Source: Phytoactinopolyspora limicola
GTDB lineage: Bacteria > Actinomycetota > Actinomycetes > Jiangellales > Jiangellaceae
Length of the DNA stretch: 64,000 nucleotides
Reading direction: 5' to 3'
Assembly: GCF_011320225.1 (NCBI RefSeq)
Contig: NZ_JAAOEN010000011.1
Coordinates: 62,001 to 126,000 of the forward strand
Part shown: positions 8,492 to 17,489 of the stretch, in pieces
How the letters are laid out: each line of letters starts with the position of its first letter
How positions within the stretch are numbered: position 1 is the stretch's first letter
Made by a program: the position numbers and the translations under genes
Notes under the pieces: model-generated
The model's input: only the letters and a program-made list of their open reading frames with translations
Told to the model about the DNA's origin: nothing
Database searches by the model: none

Positions 8492-9049
8492 TTAGACGAT
8501 CTCGCCGTACCGACCGAGGTCGCAGCTCACCCACACCGGATGCCCTTGCGGGAAACCCATCGCCACCAGGACGTTGATCAACATGCCGGTCCCGAAAAAC
8601 GCACCGGTCTGCTCGGCACCCTCGAGTCGCTCGCGCACAACGTCCCAGAGCTCCATCCACGCCCGCCGCACCTCGGCGGCGAACTCGACGTCCCCGGCCT
8701 GCTCCAGCGTCGCCGCGGTCACGTACATCTGCATTTGAAAGTGCAACTGGTCCCGATCGGACGCCACCAGTTCGGCGTAGGCCTCGGCCATCGCCTCCTG
8801 CGCCTCGACCGGACCCAGTCCCCGGCTCGCGACGTCGAACCGCTCCCGAATCTCATCCGTGCAGCGCTTCGCCGCAGCCAGGAAGATCGCCCGTTTATCC
8901 GGGAACAGCCGGAAGAGGTAGGGCTGCGAAACCCCGACCCGGCTGGCGATGGTACTCGTCGATGTGCCCTGATAGCCACCCCGACCGAACTCGATGATGG
9001 CGGCATTGATCACCGCCCGGCGGCGCTCGTCCGCACTCATCCTGACCAT
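8492..9049 (-). CDS. TetR/AcrR-family repressor of the adjacent MFS exporter
   Basis: The protein has 185 residues. The N-terminal helix-turn-helix reads RRAVINAAIIEFGRGGYQGTS and then VGVSQPYLFRLFPDKRAIF, a typical TetR DNA-binding domain. The C-terminal ligand domain is unspecific. ATG 9049 is chosen although a TTG at 9070 is in frame, because a TTGACA-N17-TAACTT promoter ends 7 nt before that ATG, giving a leaderless message. Its own operator lies in the spacer of that promoter, so it should be autorepressed as well as controlling the exporter downstream. Confidence 0.88.
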   Translation of the reverse strand: MVRMSADERRRAVINAAIIEFGRGGYQGTSTSTIASRVGVSQPYLFRLFPDKRAIFLAAAKRCTDEIRERFDVASRGLGPVEAQEAMAEAYAELVASDRDQLHFQMQMYVTAATLEQAGDVEFAAEVRRAWMELWDVVRERLEGAEQTGAFFGTGMLINVLVAMGFPQGHPVWVSCDLGRYGEIV

Positions 9050-9056
9050 GGCCAGT

Positions 9057-9085
9057 AAGTTAGTGGTCAATCACTATCTTGTCAA
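9057..9085 (-). promoter_or_regulatory. TetR promoter with embedded operator, leaderless start
   Basis: On the minus strand TTGACA (9085-9080), a 17-nt spacer and TAACTT (9062-9057) form a near-consensus promoter. The spacer contains TAGTG-N6-CACTA, the dyad shared with the exporter upstream region. The ATG at 9049 lies where transcription should begin. Confidence 0.75.
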
Positions 9086-9240
9086 GATCCGTCAGCGGGC
9101 AATACGGTCCGAAGCCGAGCCTGCGCACGTTTCATCCGCTCACCGTCGATAGCCAACCCCGGATCCAGCAAGGCTTGGAAAAGTAGCCCGTTGAACAGGG
9201 CCAGCGGCGATGCCAACTGATCTCGGCATGACGTCGCCAT
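9082..9240 (-). pseudogene. Remnant of a TetR-family C-terminal domain
   Basis: An ATG-to-TGA frame of 52 residues reads QLASPLALFNGLLFQALLDP and then GERMKRAQARLRTVLP. This is the usual end of a TetR-family ligand-binding domain (a GLlxqaLLDP segment and a last amphipathic helix). No DNA-binding domain precedes it, and no compatible frame continues upstream. Its stop overlaps the -35 region of the intact TetR gene downstream. I read it as the decayed 3' end of a second regulator; a functional small protein cannot be excluded. Confidence 0.45.
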
Positions 9241-9244
9241 GATC

Positions 9245-9278
9245 TTCGACGTCATCGTCGTGATTTTTCGACGTCATC
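9245..9278. promoter_or_regulatory. Direct repeats upstream of the TAP peptidase
   Basis: TTCGACGTCATC occurs at 9245-9256 and 9267-9278, exactly 22 bp (two helical turns) apart. A third related half-site (ATGACGTC) is in the segment just before them. Such phasing is typical of a regulator binding site. The downstream gene starts at 9360. Confidence 0.4.
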
Positions 9279-9359
9279 ATTTGGTATGACGCCGCGGAGC
9301 GGCGTGACCCGGTAGCGTCGTGTCCGCACAACGACACGTCGCCACGAGGGAGTCCATCG

Positions 9360-11138
9360 ATGTCGGTTCGCCAACCGGGCGCACGCCTACTGGCGGCGGC
9401 TGTGGCAGCCGCACTGGCCGGGTCTATCACCGCGCCGGCCGCCACGGCCAACCCCACCTCCCCGGTGGCCCCGGCAACTCAGGTGCAGGCATCCGTACCC
9501 GAACTGACCTGGGGCCCCTGCGAGGACGTCCCTGACGAGACGGACGAACCCGACGGCACCCACCCGCCGGACCAGATGGACCAACCCACCGGCACCCACC
9601 CGCCGGACCAGGCCAACCGGTTCCGCTGCGCTACCGCCGAGGTCCCCACCAGTTACGCCGAACCCATCGGCGCGGCTACCACCACTATCGCGCTGATCAA
9701 GCTGCCCGCCGCCGATCCGGATGCTCGCATCGGCACGTTGTTCACCAACCCGGGTGGCCCCGGCGATTCCGGCGTCGACTTCGTCCGCCGCTTCGCCGAC
9801 ACCGCCTTCACCGACGACGTCCGGGCCCGCTTCGACATCGTGGGCTTCGACCCACGCGGCGTCGGCGCCTCCGACCCCGCGACGTGTTACCGCACCGAGG
9901 AGGACGAACACGCGGCCCTCGCGAACCTCCCCCATTTCCCGGGCAATCTCGCAGAACAGCGCCTCTACATCCGCGAGACCGCCCGGCTGGCGGCCCATTG
10001 CCGCATCATGTCTCGCAGCCGGATCGAACATGCGTCCACGGCCAATGTCGCCCGCGACATGGACCTCCTGCGTCAGGCCGTCGGCGACGACCAACTCACC
10101 TACATCGGGTACTCCTACGGTTCCTACCTTGGTGCCACCTACGCCAAACTCTTTCCCACCCGGGTGCGGGCACTCGCCGTCGATGGCGTCATCGTGCCCG
10201 ACGACTACGCGGGCCGGCCAGGCACCGAAGACCGCTCCACCGCCGAACGGATGGGCCAAGGACCGGCCGCCTCCGAGACGTTCGGCGAGTTCCTCCGTTT
10301 GTGTGCCGAGGCCGGACCGCGGCGCTGTGATCTGGCCGGATTGGGCGACCCGGCGGCCGTCGTCGACGACCTCTTGGAGCGGTTGGCCGCCACTCCGATC
10401 GACGTCGACCTACCCGATGGCGGGGCGGCCCGGCTGACGTACGCCGCTGTTGTCGCCCATACCTACATGGCGCTCTACGACCCCCGTGGATGGCCGACGC
10501 TGGCCAGCTTCCTGGCGCAGCTTGCCGCTGAACAGCCGAAGCTGAGTGGATCCGCCGCCGAGTTGCTCACCCGGTCCGGCACACCCGGACCGCAGCGACG
10601 TCTGCGCGGCCAGGACTACCCGTCCGTCGGCGGCTCGCTCGCCTCCGCCTGCGTCGACACCGGCAGCACCGGCCAACCCAACGGCTTCGCCGAACGCGCC
10701 GACCTCGCCGACCAACAGGCACCCCACTTCGGCCGGTACCGGGTATGGCTGGCATTGCCCTGCGAGTATCTACGGCTCACCGACGCCGACACCTACCTCG
10801 GGCCGTGGGATCAGCACGTACCCACGCCGGTACTCGTCGTCGGCACCAGATTCGACCCCGCCACACCGTACTCCGGCACCCCCGCCTATGCCGCACACTT
10901 CCCCGATGCCCGGGTCCTCACCGTCGACGGCTGGGGCCACACCACAGTGGGCAAGAGCACGTGTGCCACCGACGTGATCGGCGAGTACCTCGTCGATCCG
11001 GCCACGGCAGCCGACGGCACCACCTGCCCGCAAGACACCATGCCCTTCAGCCACGTCACCACCGACGGCGACGACGTCAACGTCGATGGGTGGCAGCCGG
11101 GCGAATCCGACGGCGGCTGGACCAACAGCCGTGGCTGA
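9360..11138 (+). CDS. Secreted alpha/beta hydrolase, tripeptidyl aminopeptidase (TAP) type
   Basis: This 592-residue protein has a signal peptide (basic start, then LLAAAVAAALAGSITAPAATA). The catalytic triad of an S33-type peptidase is visible: Ser252 in GYSYGS, Asp499 in TRFDPATP and His527 in GWGHTT. The last two lie in a TAP-like C-terminal domain. It is expected outside the cell, releasing N-terminal peptides. A low-complexity linker after the signal peptide repeats THPPDQ twice. ATG 9360 follows GAGGGAG. It is followed closely by the M20 amidohydrolase gene on the same strand. Confidence 0.9.
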   Translation: MSVRQPGARLLAAAVAAALAGSITAPAATANPTSPVAPATQVQASVPELTWGPCEDVPDETDEPDGTHPPDQMDQPTGTHPPDQANRFRCATAEVPTSYAEPIGAATTTIALIKLPAADPDARIGTLFTNPGGPGDSGVDFVRRFADTAFTDDVRARFDIVGFDPRGVGASDPATCYRTEEDEHAALANLPHFPGNLAEQRLYIRETARLAAHCRIMSRSRIEHASTANVARDMDLLRQAVGDDQLTYIGYSYGSYLGATYAKLFPTRVRALAVDGVIVPDDYAGRPGTEDRSTAERMGQGPAASETFGEFLRLCAEAGPRRCDLAGLGDPAAVVDDLLERLAATPIDVDLPDGGAARLTYAAVVAHTYMALYDPRGWPTLASFLAQLAAEQPKLSGSAAELLTRSGTPGPQRRLRGQDYPSVGGSLASACVDTGSTGQPNGFAERADLADQQAPHFGRYRVWLALPCEYLRLTDADTYLGPWDQHVPTPVLVVGTRFDPATPYSGTPAYAAHFPDARVLTVDGWGHTTVGKSTCATDVIGEYLVDPATAADGTTCPQDTMPFSHVTTDGDDVNVDGWQPGESDGGWTNSRG

Positions 11139-11169
11139 GCCCTGGCCCGAGAGCAGGCATACTGCGGAC

Positions 11170-12354
11170 ATGACGTCTCTGATCGAAGCGGCCCACGCGC
11201 AGTCCGACCGCACCATCTCCTTCCGTCGCACCCTCCATCAGCACCCCGAGCTCGGTCTCGACCTCCCCGTGACCCGCAAGGCCGTGCTCGAGGAGATCAG
11301 CGATCTCGGCCTCACCATCCGGCTGTCCGAGTCGACGTCGGCTGTTGTCGCCGAACTAGAGGGCGCATCCGACGGGCCCACCATGATCCTGCGTGGCGAC
11401 ATGGACGCGTTACCGCTGCGGGAAGACACCGGACTGCCGTTTGCCTCGAAGGTGGACGGTGTGATGCACGCCTGCGGCCACGACACCCACGTGGCGATGC
11501 TGGCCGGGGCGGCTCGGTTGCTGGCTGCCCGCCGCGACGAGCTGGCCGGCCGGGTGTTGTTCTTCTTCCAGCCCGGCGAAGAGGGCCACCACGGTGCTCG
11601 GTATGCGCTGGAAGAAGGTCTACTCGACGCCGATCCGGTGGCCGGCGCGTTCGCCCTGCACATCACGTCCCAGTACACCAGCGGCACCATCAACCTCCGG
11701 CCCGGGCCAATTCTCGCCGCCGCCGACGACTTCCGCGTCGTCTTCACCGGCCGTGGCGGACACGCGTCGGCGCCGCACAACGCCAACGACCCCATCCCGG
11801 CGGCGTGTGAACTCGTCACCACCCTGCAGGTGGCGCTGAGCCGCCGGGTCAGCGTGTTCGACCCGGCGGTGCTGACGGTCGGCCAGATCACCGCCGGCAC
11901 CACGAGCAACATCATCCCGGCGACGGCTGAGATACGGGGCACCATCCGCACCCTGTCCGAGGAGAGCCGCGAGGACGTCATCCAGCGTCTCCGTACGGTG
12001 GCCGAGGGGGTGGCCGCCGCCCACGAGCTGAGCGTCGAGGTGGAGGTTGTCCCCGGGTATCCGGTCACCGTCAACGATCCCACTTTCGCCGAGTCGGTGC
12101 GCGAGACCACTACCTCCCTGCTTGGGGCGGAGCGGGTAGCGCACATCGACGAGCCGCTCATGGGCGCCGAAGATTTCTCCTACGTCCTACAGCGGTATCC
12201 AGGAACCATGGCGTTCCTGGGCGCTGCCCCCGACGGCACCGACCCGGAGCAGGCCGCCCCCAACCATTCCAACCTGGTGGTGTTCAACGAGGCGGCGCTG
12301 GCCACCGGCGTCGCCGTTTACGCCGCCGTGGCCCTGGACCACCTCCACCCATGA
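11170..12354 (+). CDS. M20 family amidohydrolase (hippurate hydrolase/aminoacylase-like)
   Basis: The 394-residue cytosolic metallohydrolase shows HACGHDTHVAML with the first metal ligands, QPGEEGHHGA with the catalytic and metal-binding Glu residues, GRGGHASAPH of the dimerisation domain, and GAEDFSYV near the end. These place it in the M20D subgroup that cleaves N-acyl or N-aryl amino acids. ATG 11170 gives the usual N-terminus (RRTLHQHPELG follows). It lies 31 nt after the secreted peptidase gene and may act on its products. Its TGA is inside a perfect palindrome shared with the convergent gene. Confidence 0.88.
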   Translation: MTSLIEAAHAQSDRTISFRRTLHQHPELGLDLPVTRKAVLEEISDLGLTIRLSESTSAVVAELEGASDGPTMILRGDMDALPLREDTGLPFASKVDGVMHACGHDTHVAMLAGAARLLAARRDELAGRVLFFFQPGEEGHHGARYALEEGLLDADPVAGAFALHITSQYTSGTINLRPGPILAAADDFRVVFTGRGGHASAPHNANDPIPAACELVTTLQVALSRRVSVFDPAVLTVGQITAGTTSNIIPATAEIRGTIRTLSEESREDVIQRLRTVAEGVAAAHELSVEVEVVPGYPVTVNDPTFAESVRETTTSLLGAERVAHIDEPLMGAEDFSYVLQRYPGTMAFLGAAPDGTDPEQAAPNHSNLVVFNEAALATGVAVYAAVALDHLHP

Positions 12355-12405
12355 TCATGAACACTTTGCCGGGTTATAACCCGGCAAAGTGTTCATGATC
12401 ATGGG
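12348..12405. terminator. Perfect 58-bp palindrome holding both convergent stop codons
   Basis: Positions 12348-12376 are perfectly complementary to 12377-12405 with no loop. The arm begins CCCATGATCATGAACAC and the centre is GGTTATAACC. The TGA of the M20 gene (12352-12354) and that of the FAD oxidoreductase (12399-12401, minus strand) occupy mirror-image positions in the arms. It is probably a bidirectional terminator without a U-tract. The outer 24 nt of each arm recur identically at 34323-34380. Confidence 0.8.
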
Positions 12406-13775
12406 GAGGGTGGGATGTTGTGGTTGGCGTGGAAGACGTTGTCCGGGTCGTAGCGGCGTTTCACCTCCCGGAGCCGATCCCACGTCCGGCCGGGGTAAGC
12501 GGCCTGGACCCGGTCCGGGCCCTCGTCGCCGAGGAAGTTCACGTACGGCGGCGCCGAACCGCCGCTCAATCCGGCCGCGAAGCCGCTCACCCAGGTGTCG
12601 CACTCGGGTTCCATCTCGGCCTGCTGGAACAACGAGGCCGCCATGACGGCGTAGCCGCGGTCGCGGTGGGCGAACGCGGTGGCGTCGGCGGGTACCCGCG
12701 CCACGGCGCCGCCCAGCGGACGGAACTGCACCACCGCGGAGAAGTCCGTCGCAGACCTTACCCCCTCCATGACTAGTTCGGCGGTGTCGTCGCCGATGTC
12801 GTCGAGGAACATCGACCGCGTCACGGAATGCACTGCCGGCCGTTCGTCGCCCGCGAACAGGTCCGCGTAATACCCCGGTTGAACCTGGTCCATCAGCGGC
12901 GTGGCGATCTTCCGGAACGGCGCCAAGGCCCGTTCGCCGTCGGCACCAGGCCCGGCGTAACACATAAACGCGAAGATGATCGGCGTACCGTGGTGCTCCG
13001 GTGGGACGAACGGCATGGGCGGCGCCTTCATCACGACGACCATCATGGACAGCTCTTCCGGGGCCATCCGGGCTTCGGCGGCGAACGCCCGGACGTTGCC
13101 GGCCGTGGCGGGCAGGGCGAGGAAACCGCCCACCACTTCCGGCACGTGGTGGAGGCGGAAGGTGAATCTGGTGACGACACCGAAGTTGCCTCCGCCGCCG
13201 CGCAGCGCCCAGAACAGGTCGGGATGGTTGGCCTCGTCTACCTCCAGGATCTGGCCGTCAGCGGTCACGACCTCAGCGGCCAGCAGGGAGTCGATGCTCA
13301 GTCCCTGCTTGCGGGTGAGCAACCCGATGCCGCCGCCGAGGGTAATACCACCGATGCCGACGCTGGCGGTGTCACCGAAACCAGTGGCCAGGCCGTGTTG
13401 TCCGGCTGCGGCGGTGTAGCTGCCCGCGGTGACACCGCCGCCGGCGGTGCCGATACGGCGGTCGGCGTCGATGTGGACGGTGTCGAGCGCGCTGAGGTCG
13501 ACCACGACGTCGCCGGACACACCATGCCCCGCCAGGCTGTGCCCACCACCTCGCACGGCGAGGTCGATCCCCGCCTCCCTGGTCATGGTGACCACTCGCG
13601 CGATCTGGTCCGCGCCGGTGGGACGCACGATCGCCGCCGGGCGCCGGTCGACCAGGGTCGCAGCGACCATCCGGGCGGCGTCGTAGCCAGGATCGGCTGG
13701 CGTGAGAACGGGTGCGCCGGCGTCGGCTCGGAGCCGATCGACGACGGTTGTAGTGGCGCTGGTGTGGGTGGTCAT
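12399..13775 (-). CDS. FAD-linked oxidoreductase, berberine-bridge (BBE) type
   Basis: The 458-residue protein has the PCMH-type FAD domain (RPTGADQIARVV, then AVRGGGHSLAGHG, where His79 is the usual covalent flavin ligand), a second FAD segment GGGIGLLTRKQGLSID, and a C-terminal BBE segment YVNFLGDEG...RYDPDNVFHANHNIPP. The second covalent ligand Cys of bicovalent members is not evident. It oxidises an unknown alcohol, sugar or amine. ATG 13775 has AAAGGA upstream. The divergent MarR gene and the dyad at 13835-13849 suggest that MarR represses it. Confidence 0.9.
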   Translation of the reverse strand: MTTHTSATTTVVDRLRADAGAPVLTPADPGYDAARMVAATLVDRRPAAIVRPTGADQIARVVTMTREAGIDLAVRGGGHSLAGHGVSGDVVVDLSALDTVHIDADRRIGTAGGGVTAGSYTAAAGQHGLATGFGDTASVGIGGITLGGGIGLLTRKQGLSIDSLLAAEVVTADGQILEVDEANHPDLFWALRGGGGNFGVVTRFTFRLHHVPEVVGGFLALPATAGNVRAFAAEARMAPEELSMMVVVMKAPPMPFVPPEHHGTPIIFAFMCYAGPGADGERALAPFRKIATPLMDQVQPGYYADLFAGDERPAVHSVTRSMFLDDIGDDTAELVMEGVRSATDFSAVVQFRPLGGAVARVPADATAFAHRDRGYAVMAASLFQQAEMEPECDTWVSGFAAGLSGGSAPPYVNFLGDEGPDRVQAAYPGRTWDRLREVKRRYDPDNVFHANHNIPPSP

Positions 13776-13834
13776 CGGCGTCCTTTCGAGCGGAGACGAG
13801 ACGGCTACGGAGGCCGCTGGCGATAACGATAGAC

Positions 13835-13849
13835 ATCTAATCGTTAGAT
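13835..13849. promoter_or_regulatory. MarR-type operator between FAD oxidoreductase and marR
   Basis: ATCTAA-TCG-TTAGAT is a perfect 15-bp dyad located 60 nt upstream of the oxidoreductase start and 100 nt upstream of the MarR start. The surrounding AT-rich stretch is unusual for this genome. It is the likely site for the divergent MarR regulator. Confidence 0.65.
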
Positions 13850-13949
13850 ATCAAATCTTATGGTGGCGGTCACGCGAGACGCCGCCTGGGCGCCACGTTC
13901 AGACGCACGGATGTCCGGTGCACGACACAAGATGCGCTACTCTCGCGCC

Positions 13950-14402
13950 ATGCCCGCAGCCGGAGGTGAACCACCAATCCCCAAGGTCCTCTGGGGCACC
14001 GTCAGCGTCGTCGCCCGAGCATTCGACGACGCCCTCGCCACCGTCGGCGGCTCACGGGCGATGTGGTTCATCTTCCTTTCGCTGAAGGCCCGGCCGGTAG
14101 CCAACCAGCGGGAACTGGCCGCGGAGGTCGGTATCCAAGGGGCCACTCTCACCCACCACCTCACCGCCATGGAACAGGCCGGGCTGATCAATCGCCGACG
14201 CGATCCCGCGAATCGCCGGGTACACCTGGTGGAGCTCACCCCGGCCGGCGAAGCCACCTTCCTCAAGCTGCGTGAAGTCGCGCTGGCCTTCGACCGCAAA
14301 CTCCGCGAGGGAATTCCCGACGACGACATCCGGCACCTGCGCCAGACGTTGGCCCGCCTGCAAGCCAACGCAACCGACGACCCCGCCGCACCCACTCCCT
14401 GA
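13950..14402 (+). CDS. MarR-family transcriptional regulator
   Basis: About 150 residues with a winged helix reading NQRELAAEVGIQGATLTHHL, TAMEQAGLINRRRDPANRRV and VELTPAGEATFLKL, the classic MarR recognition helix and wing. Start candidates at 13860, 13911 and 13932 are in frame. I prefer ATG 13950 because a TACTCT -10-like hexamer (13938-13943) lies 6 nt before it, implying a leaderless transcript. It is divergent from the FAD oxidoreductase and probably represses it through the dyad between them. Confidence 0.85.
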   Translation: MPAAGGEPPIPKVLWGTVSVVARAFDDALATVGGSRAMWFIFLSLKARPVANQRELAAEVGIQGATLTHHLTAMEQAGLINRRRDPANRRVHLVELTPAGEATFLKLREVALAFDRKLREGIPDDDIRHLRQTLARLQANATDDPAAPTP

Positions 14403-14423
14403 CCCGCCGCAAGGACTACATCG

Positions 14424-17400
14424 ATGCTGGTCATCCATAGCTTCTGGGCACCTACGCTCGGGGTGTGCGGGTGGGCGGAAGACGGCGCTGCCCCCGTGTC
14501 CGCCACAACCAAGACGACCGGGCGGGTCCGGCCGCATCCATTCGCCGCCACCACTAACCAGCTCGCCCAGCTCACCTCGGGAGCACAGGCAAACCCGGGG
14601 CTATCGGCGACCGCCACGGTACTGCTGCCGTCCACCGGCAGCGCTCCCCTCGACTCACCCGAACTAGTCCGTCAGACACCTCGGCGCAAGCCGTCGCGTC
14701 CGCCCCGACTCACCGCGTGGACGGTACCGGCGGTGCGGCTCACCCCCAGCGCTGTGCCGTCACTGCTCGACCAGCCATCCAGTGACGCCCGCCCCGGCGC
14801 CTCCCTGCACTACCTGGCCGACGTCGTCGCATTCACCGACGACCTCGTCGAACGCGGGCGTTTCCTCCCCACCCTGCACGCCGATAGCACCGGATACACG
14901 GCTCGGTGGCGGCCGGTCTTGCAAGGCCCGGACGCCGTCGCCGCGCAAGATCTGACCGCTGCGATGCCCCCGATCTGCCGGGCTGGCACCGACGATCCCG
15001 CCAACCGTCGAGGTGAGGACCCGTCCAGCATCATGGCCGAGCTTCTCGCCACACTCGTCGACGGCGCGGTCCGCAAGCGGCTGACCACCGAAGAGTCCTC
15101 GCCGTTGCTGGCCGCACTCCCCCGGCGGCGCGGCCGAACCCCGCGTCAGGACGTACCCGTCGAAGCCTGGCTGACGGCGCTCACCACACCCGACGGACGG
15201 TTCGACGCCGACGACATCGCCCCGATTCGGTCAGTCCTCGCCGACTGGGACGACGTCGGCACTGGACCAACCGGACCGGCCCGGGCCACCTTCCGGCTGA
15301 CCGAAGCCGACTCCGACACCCCCGGCGACACCTGGCGAGTCGAGTTCCTCCTCCAGTCGGTCCAAGACCCCAGCCTGCTGGTACCGGCCGACCAGGTCTG
15401 GACCGGCGACAACGGGCTGCACCGCTGGCTGGCCCGTCCCGACGAGCTGCTCCTCGCCGAACTCGGCCGGGCCAGTACCCTCGACGCCGATCTCGCCCAG
15501 GCCCTGCGGCAGGCCCGGCCAGAACAGCTCGACCTGGACGCGGACGGCGCCTACCGGTTCTTGTCGACCACCGCACCGAAACTCGACCAAGCCGGTTTCG
15601 GCGTGCTACTGCCATCGTGGTGGCGGATGCGGCGAACCCTCGGGCTCACCGCTTCGGCGACCACTCCGCGGGATGCCGACGTCGCGGGCGGCCGGCTCGG
15701 CCAGGAGCAACTCATGCGGTTCGACTGGCAGCTCGCCGTCGACGGCGAACCACTCACGCAGGCCGAACTCGACGCGCTGGTCGCTGCCAAGGCTCCCCTG
15801 GTTCGGCTCCGCGGCGAATGGGTCGCCGTCGACCCCGACCAGCTCCGGCGCGGTCTGGAGTTCCTCCGGGACCAGGCCGCCGAACCGGCGCAGAAGACCG
15901 CGACGGAAATCCTGGCGCTCGCCGCGGCCGGCGCTCGCGACCTCGCCACCCCGCTTCCCGTGACGGCGGTCACCGCCGACGGATGGCTCGGCGACCTGCT
16001 TGCCGGTTCCGTAGAACAGACGCTGCAACCGATCGAGCCGCCCGACAACTTCCGGGCCACGCTGCGCCCGTACCAGGAGCGCGGCCTGTCCTGGCTGTCG
16101 TTCCTCACCGACGTTGGTCTCGGCGGCTGCCTGGCCGACGACATGGGGCTGGGCAAAACCGTGCAGCTCCTGGCGCTGGAGGCACACGACCGCGCCACCC
16201 GCCCGGGCGTCGGGCCTACCCTGCTGATCTGCCCGACGTCGCTGGTCGGCAACTGGCAACGCGAGGCGGCCCGGTTCGCCCCGGCCCTCACCGTCCACGC
16301 GCATCACGGGCCGGGCCGACTGCGCGGCGACGCGCTGGCCGACCGCCTCGACCACACCGATCTGCTGATCACCACCTACCAGACGGCGGTCCGCGACACC
16401 GACGACCTGACCGCACGGCCGTGGCACCGGCTGGTTCTCGACGAAGCGCAGGCGATCAAGAACCGGCATGCCCAAGCCTCCACCGCGGTACGCGGCTTAA
16501 CCGCCGGGCATCGCGTCGCACTCACCGGCACCCCCGTCGAGAACCGGCTCACCGAGCTGTGGTCGATCATGGACTTCCTCAATCCGGGCGTGCTGGGATC
16601 GCCGGAACGGTTCCGTTCCCGCTATGCCGTCCCCATCGAACGGCACGGCTCAGCCGAGACCGCCGAGCGGTTGCGCACCGTCACCCGGCCGTACGTCCTG
16701 CGCCGGCTGAAGACCGACCGGGAGATCATCGACGATCTTCCGGACAAGCTGGAGATCAAGCAGTACTACCAGCTGACCACCGAGCAGGCCACGCTCTACC
16801 AGTCGGTGGTGGACGACATGATGGGCCGGATCGAGAACAGCGACGGCATCGAACGCCGCGGCCACGTCTTGGCGACCATGGCCAAGCTGAAGCAGGTCTG
16901 CAACCATCCGGCGCAGCTGCTGCAGGACGGCTCGGAGATGGGCCGCCGCTCGGGCAAGGTGATCCGGCTGGACGAAGTCATGGAGGAGATCCTCGCCGAA
17001 GGTGACCGCGTGTTGTGCTTCACTCAGTACACCCAGTTCGCGCAGCTCCTACTCCCCCACCTGGCCGCCCGGTTTCAGCAGGACGTGCTGTACCTGCATG
17101 GCGGAACCCCGAAGAAACGACGCGACGAGATGGTCGAACGGTTCCAGTCCGGCGACGGCCCACCGATCTTCCTGCTGTCGCTCAAGGCCGGCGGCACCGG
17201 GCTGAATCTCACCGCCGCCAACCACGTGCTGCACCTGGACCGATGGTGGAACCCGGCGGTCGAAGACCAAGCCACCGACCGGGCGTTCCGGATCGGCCAG
17301 AAGCGCAACGTCCAGGTGCGCAAGTTCGTCTGCATCGGCACGCTGGAGGAACGCATCGATGACCTCATCGAAGAGAAGAAGGCGCTGGCCGGGATGGTGG

Positions 17401-17489
17401 TAGGCGATGGCGAACGGTGGCTGACCGAGCTGTCCACCAGTGCGTTGCGGGAGATCTTCACCCTGTCGGAGGGAGCGGTCGGTGAATGA
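14424..17489 (+). CDS. SNF2-family DEAD/DEAH-box helicase-like ATPase
   Basis: This 1021-residue protein has an N-terminal bacterial SNF2-associated region (about 1-540) and two RecA-like lobes. Walker A is DDMGLGKT (Lys578), Walker B is DEAQ (673-676), motif III is LTGTPVENRLTELWSI, and motifs V/VI are KAGGTGLNLT and QATDRAFRIGQ. It is an ATP-driven DNA translocase that may remodel nucleoprotein or RNA polymerase. ATG 14424 follows AAGGA. Its stop overlaps the SWIM-protein start by 8 nt. The pair is widespread in actinobacteria and is likely to act as a complex. Confidence 0.95.
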   Translation: MLVIHSFWAPTLGVCGWAEDGAAPVSATTKTTGRVRPHPFAATTNQLAQLTSGAQANPGLSATATVLLPSTGSAPLDSPELVRQTPRRKPSRPPRLTAWTVPAVRLTPSAVPSLLDQPSSDARPGASLHYLADVVAFTDDLVERGRFLPTLHADSTGYTARWRPVLQGPDAVAAQDLTAAMPPICRAGTDDPANRRGEDPSSIMAELLATLVDGAVRKRLTTEESSPLLAALPRRRGRTPRQDVPVEAWLTALTTPDGRFDADDIAPIRSVLADWDDVGTGPTGPARATFRLTEADSDTPGDTWRVEFLLQSVQDPSLLVPADQVWTGDNGLHRWLARPDELLLAELGRASTLDADLAQALRQARPEQLDLDADGAYRFLSTTAPKLDQAGFGVLLPSWWRMRRTLGLTASATTPRDADVAGGRLGQEQLMRFDWQLAVDGEPLTQAELDALVAAKAPLVRLRGEWVAVDPDQLRRGLEFLRDQAAEPAQKTATEILALAAAGARDLATPLPVTAVTADGWLGDLLAGSVEQTLQPIEPPDNFRATLRPYQERGLSWLSFLTDVGLGGCLADDMGLGKTVQLLALEAHDRATRPGVGPTLLICPTSLVGNWQREAARFAPALTVHAHHGPGRLRGDALADRLDHTDLLITTYQTAVRDTDDLTARPWHRLVLDEAQAIKNRHAQASTAVRGLTAGHRVALTGTPVENRLTELWSIMDFLNPGVLGSPERFRSRYAVPIERHGSAETAERLRTVTRPYVLRRLKTDREIIDDLPDKLEIKQYYQLTTEQATLYQSVVDDMMGRIENSDGIERRGHVLATMAKLKQVCNHPAQLLQDGSEMGRRSGKVIRLDEVMEEILAEGDRVLCFTQYTQFAQLLLPHLAARFQQDVLYLHGGTPKKRRDEMVERFQSGDGPPIFLLSLKAGGTGLNLTAANHVLHLDRWWNPAVEDQATDRAFRIGQKRNVQVRKFVCIGTLEERIDDLIEEKKALAGMVVGDGERWLTELSTSALREIFTLSEGAVGE

